Assembly: GCA_031288535.1 (NCBI GenBank)
Contig: JAITRF010000085.1
Location: 1 to 32,565, forward strand
Source: Desulfovibrio sp.
Lineage (GTDB): Bacteria; Desulfobacterota; Desulfovibrionia; Desulfovibrionales; Desulfovibrionaceae
Length of the DNA: 32,565 nucleotides
Reading direction: 5' to 3'
In this document: in pieces, positions 29,605 to 32,565 of the stretch
How positions within the stretch are numbered: position 1 is the first letter of the stretch
Layout of the letters: every line of letters starts with the position of its first letter
The notes under the pieces: generated by a model
What the model saw: only the letters and a program-made list of their open reading frames with translations
Database searches by the model: none
What the model was told of the DNA's origin: nothing
Position numbers and translations under genes: made by a program

Positions 29605-31011
29605 ATGGATTTATTAATCATCGTCCTGGCTCTTGCGGCATTGATTACAGTCGCGTACAGGGGATACAGCGTCATCATTTTTGCCCCTATCGTCGCGCTG
29701 GCAGCCGTTCTCTTTTTTGAACCCCTTTCCATATTGCCAGCTTACACTAATCTGTTCATGCAGAGAACCTCCGAATTTGTGCGCAATTTCTTTCCGCTGT
29801 TCATGCTCGGCGCCATTTTCGGTAAACTTGTTGAGATATCCGGCTTCGCCAAGTCCATCACTTTGGCGATTTTCCGGATGGTCGGGCCTAAAAACGCGAT
29901 TCTGACCATTGTGTTGGTGGCCGCGATATTAAGCTACGGAGGCGTTTCGGCACATGTCATCGTGTTTACCGTGTATCCTTTCGCGGCGGAAATGTTCAAG
30001 CTGGCGATTATTCCCAAACGGTTGATTCCCGGAGCAATCTGGCTGGGCGGCATTACCTTCACCATGGACTGCTTCCCCGGCTCCCCGCAGATTCAGAATA
30101 TCATTCCCACATCGTTCTTCAAGACCGATGCCTATTCCGCGCCTTTTCTCGGCATAGTGGGCGGTCTTTTCGTCTTTGTGCTGGGCATGGCCTATTTTAT
30201 GCGTCTGCAGAAAAAGGCCGCCGCCGCCGGCGAAACTTACAACAGCGGCGTGGAGCTTCTGCAGGAGCCGGCACCGCTTGATCCGAACCAGAAGCTGCCT
30301 CCGTGGCAGATCGCCATTATCCCTCTGATCCTGGTGGGCGTAGTGAATTATCTGATGACCAAATACGGGGTGCCCGCTTTGTACGGCACGGAATATTCCC
30401 TCAGTTTTCCCGGCCTCAAATCGCCCATCGCCATATCCGTGGCTGCCATGCGCGGTCTGTGGGCTGTGGAAATAGCAATGGTCGCGGCCATTCTGTGCAT
30501 CATTCTCCTGGCGTTCAAGCCGGTGGTCAAGGGATTCACCGACGGCATGAAGTCAGCTATGGCAGCGGCGTTGCTGGCCATTATGAACACGGCATCGGAA
30601 TACGGCTATGGATCCATCATAGCGGCCCTGCCCGGCTTCCTGTTCCTGGTAGAATTCTTTAAGGGCGTCAGCGGCGATCCATTGGTGGCCGAAGCGATTA
30701 CTGTCAACGTCCTCGCCGGTATCGTCGGCTCGGCCTCGGGCGGGATCAGTATCGCCATGGGCGCCATGTCGGACATGTTTATTCAGATGGCCAACGAAGC
30801 CAATATACCTCTGGAGGTAGCCCATAGGGTGGCCTCCATGGCCTCGGGCGGCATGGACAGCCTGCCGCACAATGGCGCGGTCATCACGGCTATGTTTGTG
30901 ACCGGGCTCACCCACCGTCAGGCCTATATGCCCATACTGGCGACAACGGTCATCAAAACGGTTGCAGTACCGTTTGTGATTATCTTATATTACATGACGG
31001 GCTTGTATTGA
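29605..31011 (+). CDS. GntP-family permease, probably for a short-chain hydroxy acid
   Basis: A 468-residue integral membrane protein with about 11-12 hydrophobic segments. GntP/CitT-like features include FFPLFMLGAIFGKLVEISG near 63, SYGGVSAHVIVFTVYPFAAEMF near 111, TFTMDCFPGSPQIQNIIPT near 152 and the late IMNTASEYGYGSIIAALPG and SGGMDSLPHNGAVIT segments. Close relatives include the D-beta-hydroxybutyrate and gluconate permeases. Placement at the end of an operon with a CoA-transferase and 3-hydroxyacyl-CoA hydratases argues for uptake of a C4 (hydroxy) acid rather than gluconate; that is inference. GGAGACGAC precedes ATG 29605. Confidence 0.9.
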   Translation: MDLLIIVLALAALITVAYRGYSVIIFAPIVALAAVLFFEPLSILPAYTNLFMQRTSEFVRNFFPLFMLGAIFGKLVEISGFAKSITLAIFRMVGPKNAILTIVLVAAILSYGGVSAHVIVFTVYPFAAEMFKLAIIPKRLIPGAIWLGGITFTMDCFPGSPQIQNIIPTSFFKTDAYSAPFLGIVGGLFVFVLGMAYFMRLQKKAAAAGETYNSGVELLQEPAPLDPNQKLPPWQIAIIPLILVGVVNYLMTKYGVPALYGTEYSLSFPGLKSPIAISVAAMRGLWAVEIAMVAAILCIILLAFKPVVKGFTDGMKSAMAAALLAIMNTASEYGYGSIIAALPGFLFLVEFFKGVSGDPLVAEAITVNVLAGIVGSASGGISIAMGAMSDMFIQMANEANIPLEVAHRVASMASGGMDSLPHNGAVITAMFVTGLTHRQAYMPILATTVIKTVAVPFVIILYYMTGLY

Positions 31012-31063
31012 CGGTTCCCACTTTCCGGCGCGGAGCGCACGAGGCGGTGAAAATTGTCGTAAC

Positions 31064-31103
31064 CGGAGGGAATCCGATGTTGTGTTGCAGCGTATTCCCT
31101 CCG
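31064..31103 (+). terminator. Hairpin downstream of the permease operon
   Basis: CGGAGGGAAT (31064-31073) pairs with ATTCCCTCCG (31094-31103), a perfect 10 bp stem with a 20 nt loop, 53 nt after the permease stop. It is followed by GCAACGGACAAAAACC, with no T-run, so termination is uncertain. Confidence 0.45.
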
Positions 31104-31155
31104 CAACGGACAAAAACCGGACGCAAGGCGTTTATAGCGCGGGGAAGGGCGCATC

Positions 31156-31320
31156 AGAGCTGTTCAACATTTTCAAAGTTAACGGCATTTCGATATTGAA
31201 AACATCTATTCCGATGAATGCGTTGGCGGTGCGAGGCAATTGCTTCACACCGCCCGTGAGGTTGCGCAGGCGGGCTTTGCCTCTCCGGCAAGCGGCAATT
31301 CTCAAGGTTAAACCGTTCTA
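31156..31320 (-). repeat. Structured intergenic repeat, copy G (minus strand)
   Basis: On the minus strand it begins TAGAACGGTTTAACCTTGAG, has a GC-rich 5' stem region, an inserted GGCGGTGTGA...TCGCACCGCC hairpin, and ends with the 3' module CCGTTAACTTTGAAAATGTT-GAACAGCTCT. It is about 165 bp, longer and more divergent than copies A-D. It lies between the permease operon and the exported hypothetical gene. Confidence 0.7.
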
Positions 31321-31378
31321 CACCGATCTTGAACGGAACGAAGATGATATTGGTTTTTGAGCTTTCGGAGCGTTGACG

Positions 31379-32140
31379 ATGCGGATACGGGTAAAGTTTT
31401 TTTTTCTTGCCTTGTGGGGTTTATGTTTCATCATTCCGCACGCCCGCGCAGAAGAAGCTCCCGTTGTCCTGCGGGATGACGTCGCCGGCTATGTGCTGCC
31501 TTTGCCCTCTGGGTGGCGTGAGGTAGATGACCCTGACGTTCTTGAATATCTTGTCCGACGCGTATGTGTCGTTTTCATGTCGAACGGCGGTATTCCCGGC
31601 GCTTCACGGGTGAAGGGCGCCGTGCTGCCGGACGATGCGGCAACGGCTCCGGTATTGGTCGTATTCGCCCTGACGTACGCCGATCTTGGCCTCGATAATA
31701 GCGCTGTGCAGGAAATTGCCAAAGATTCCCGTGCGCTCACAACGAATCTGGCCAACGCCTTGCAGGAGTCATTCCTGCGGATGTTCCCTCAAAGCATCAT
31801 GATCAACAATCATCTGGGCGATGATTTTTTCTCGCTCAATCTGCGTACGGTGGCGGATTTCGCCGACGAGGCGGGCACAACCCGCAACCGGCATCTGAAA
31901 GTGATGCTGACCCTCAACGGGGCGCTGGTTCTCATGACATTGTACGACGGTCTGCCCAATGCGGTATATGACGAGGCCCTTGCCACGAGTGTCCGCGCCA
32001 TGCGCGTCCTGCCGGAAAAGTCCCTGCAGCGCGCTACTTCGCCGTTTAAGGCGTCGCCTTTGGATTACCTGCTGCTGGTCGGCGCGATTGCCTTTTTCTT
32101 CTATATTTTTATAAGATTACGCGCGGCCATGCGGAAATGA
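31379..32140 (+). CDS. Exported hypothetical protein with C-terminal membrane anchor
   Basis: A 253-residue protein I do not recognise. Residues 1-24 are a Sec signal peptide (MRIRVKFFFLALWGLCFIIP, cleavage after ARA). The middle is a globular alpha/beta-looking domain beginning PVVLRDDVAGYVLPLPSGWREV. A membrane helix YLLLVGAIAFFFYIFI lies at about 228-245 and a basic tail RLRAAMRK ends the protein, so the domain should face the periplasm. The pattern (LPLPSGWREV start, later LTLNGALVLMTLYDG) recalls proteins of unknown function that sense or modify the envelope, nothing firmer. ATG 31379 with CGGAG eight bases upstream is preferred to TTG 31373. Confidence 0.75.
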   Translation: MRIRVKFFFLALWGLCFIIPHARAEEAPVVLRDDVAGYVLPLPSGWREVDDPDVLEYLVRRVCVVFMSNGGIPGASRVKGAVLPDDAATAPVLVVFALTYADLGLDNSAVQEIAKDSRALTTNLANALQESFLRMFPQSIMINNHLGDDFFSLNLRTVADFADEAGTTRNRHLKVMLTLNGALVLMTLYDGLPNAVYDEALATSVRAMRVLPEKSLQRATSPFKASPLDYLLLVGAIAFFFYIFIRLRAAMRK

Positions 32141-32286
32141 ACCGGCAAAGCGGCTGATTCGGTAAAGGCGCAGGCGGGTCCGCTCTGAAAAAGACGCCCG
32201 TTACGCCGTCATACCAGCCTTTGAACTGTTGTATAAAGCCAGACCGACTGTAGCCGGTAACAGAACCTTGTCAGAATCGATGCCGG

Positions 32287-32309
32287 AGCAATTTCACTTT
32301 GAAATTGCT
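32287..32309 (-). repeat. Palindromic hairpin at the end of the last gene (copy H)
   Basis: AGCAATTTCA-CTT-TGAAATTGCT, perfect 10 bp arms. It resembles the 3' hairpin of the intergenic repeat (GAGC...TTTGAAA...GCTC). The last codons and the TGA (32296-32294) of the minus-strand gene lie inside it. Confidence 0.6.
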
Positions 32310-32565
32310 ACGGGTATATCCAGCCCGGCGTAAATGTCCGCCAAGGCTCCCATAATTTCCTGAGACTGGGGAAAACCCGCGCCGAAAAGCGGAATGACGC
32401 GCAAGCCCGGCTTTGCCGCCAGGATCGCGTCTTCCCGGAGTTCCCGATACAGGGATACCTGCGCTCCGCCCTGCGCGGCGATGAAAACCCAGACCGCGCG
32501 CCTGCCTGTTTTTTCTTCCCGCAACGCGGCAAGAGGTAAAAAACCGGGAACATGCTGCCGGTAAA
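32294..32565 (-). CDS. C-terminal part of an unrecognised gene (5' end outside window)
   Basis: The open frame continues to the window edge without a stop: at least 89 residues, ending LADIYAGLDIPVAISK. Visible parts include RRAVWVFIAAQGGAQVSLYREL and LRVIPLFGAGFPQSQEIMGAL, which alternate strands and helices as in an alpha/beta protein. A TTG at 32524 could be an internal start but sequence upstream (HVPGFLPLAALREE) also looks like protein. I do not recognise the family. The gene ends within a palindromic hairpin. It is convergent with the exported hypothetical gene. Confidence 0.55.
   Translation of the reverse strand, partial: YRQHVPGFLPLAALREEKTGRRAVWVFIAAQGGAQVSLYRELREDAILAAKPGLRVIPLFGAGFPQSQEIMGALADIYAGLDIPVAISK

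Overview
The window looks like a chromosomal piece of a GC-rich, anaerobic, motile Gram-negative bacterium. A relative of Desulfovibrio (Desulfovibrionaceae) is my best guess. That rests on the style of the proteins and on the gene order cheB / HEAT-repeat protein / cheR / parA / cheW / cheY / cheA, which I recall from Desulfovibrio; it is not a database result. I see no phage, no intact insertion sequence, no rRNA and no CRISPR array.

Layout. (1) 1-2645: an oligopeptide-type ABC ATPase (cut by the window edge) lies downstream of miaB on the minus strand, then tRNA-Pro(CGG) with its own promoter and terminator. (2) 2736-5747: an ArsR-type regulator, tRNA-Pro(TGG), cobO and purM as separate units. 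(3) 6105-15286: a seven-gene chemotaxis operon containing methylesterase, a 641-residue HEAT-repeat protein, methyltransferase, a ParA ATPase, CheW with an N-terminal extension, CheY, and a 1048-residue CheA with two good Hpt domains and one degenerate one. (4) 15374-16828: a lysozyme-like protein on the minus strand. (5) 17566-21371: a peptide-type solute-binding protein coupled by an ATGA overlap to a bifunctional RelA/SpoT enzyme. (6) 21418-21948: a small heat-shock protein. (7) 22294-24717: a DUF169-like protein behind a PAS-AAA+-Fis sigma54 activator. (8) 25463-31011: the divergent operon crotonase / CoA-transferase / acyl-CoA dehydrogenase / MaoC hydratase / GntP-like permease, preceded by a clear -24/-12 promoter and inverted half-sites. 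(9) An exported hypothetical protein and the 3' end of an unrecognised gene.

How they work together. Region 3 encodes a complete cytoplasmic chemotaxis signalling core without receptors, plus a ParA/CheW pair that could position the array. Regions 7 and 8 look like one sigma54-controlled unit that imports a short-chain organic acid (hydroxybutyrate- or crotonate-like), activates it by CoA transfer and interconverts saturated, unsaturated and 3-hydroxy acyl-CoA.

The least expected feature is a family of dispersed, structured intergenic repeats of about 120-165 bp. There are five long copies and several fragments in this window. They begin with TAGAGCGGTTT-like sequence, followed by CGCTTGAGAT, and fold into two hairpins. 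Their stems stay paired while the sequence changes. Repeat ends or hairpins supply the stop codons of three genes, and one copy lies in the leader of the sigma54 operon. Two gene junctions in the che operon (parA/cheW and cheY/cheA) also carry short imperfect tandem duplications that create tiny reading frames.
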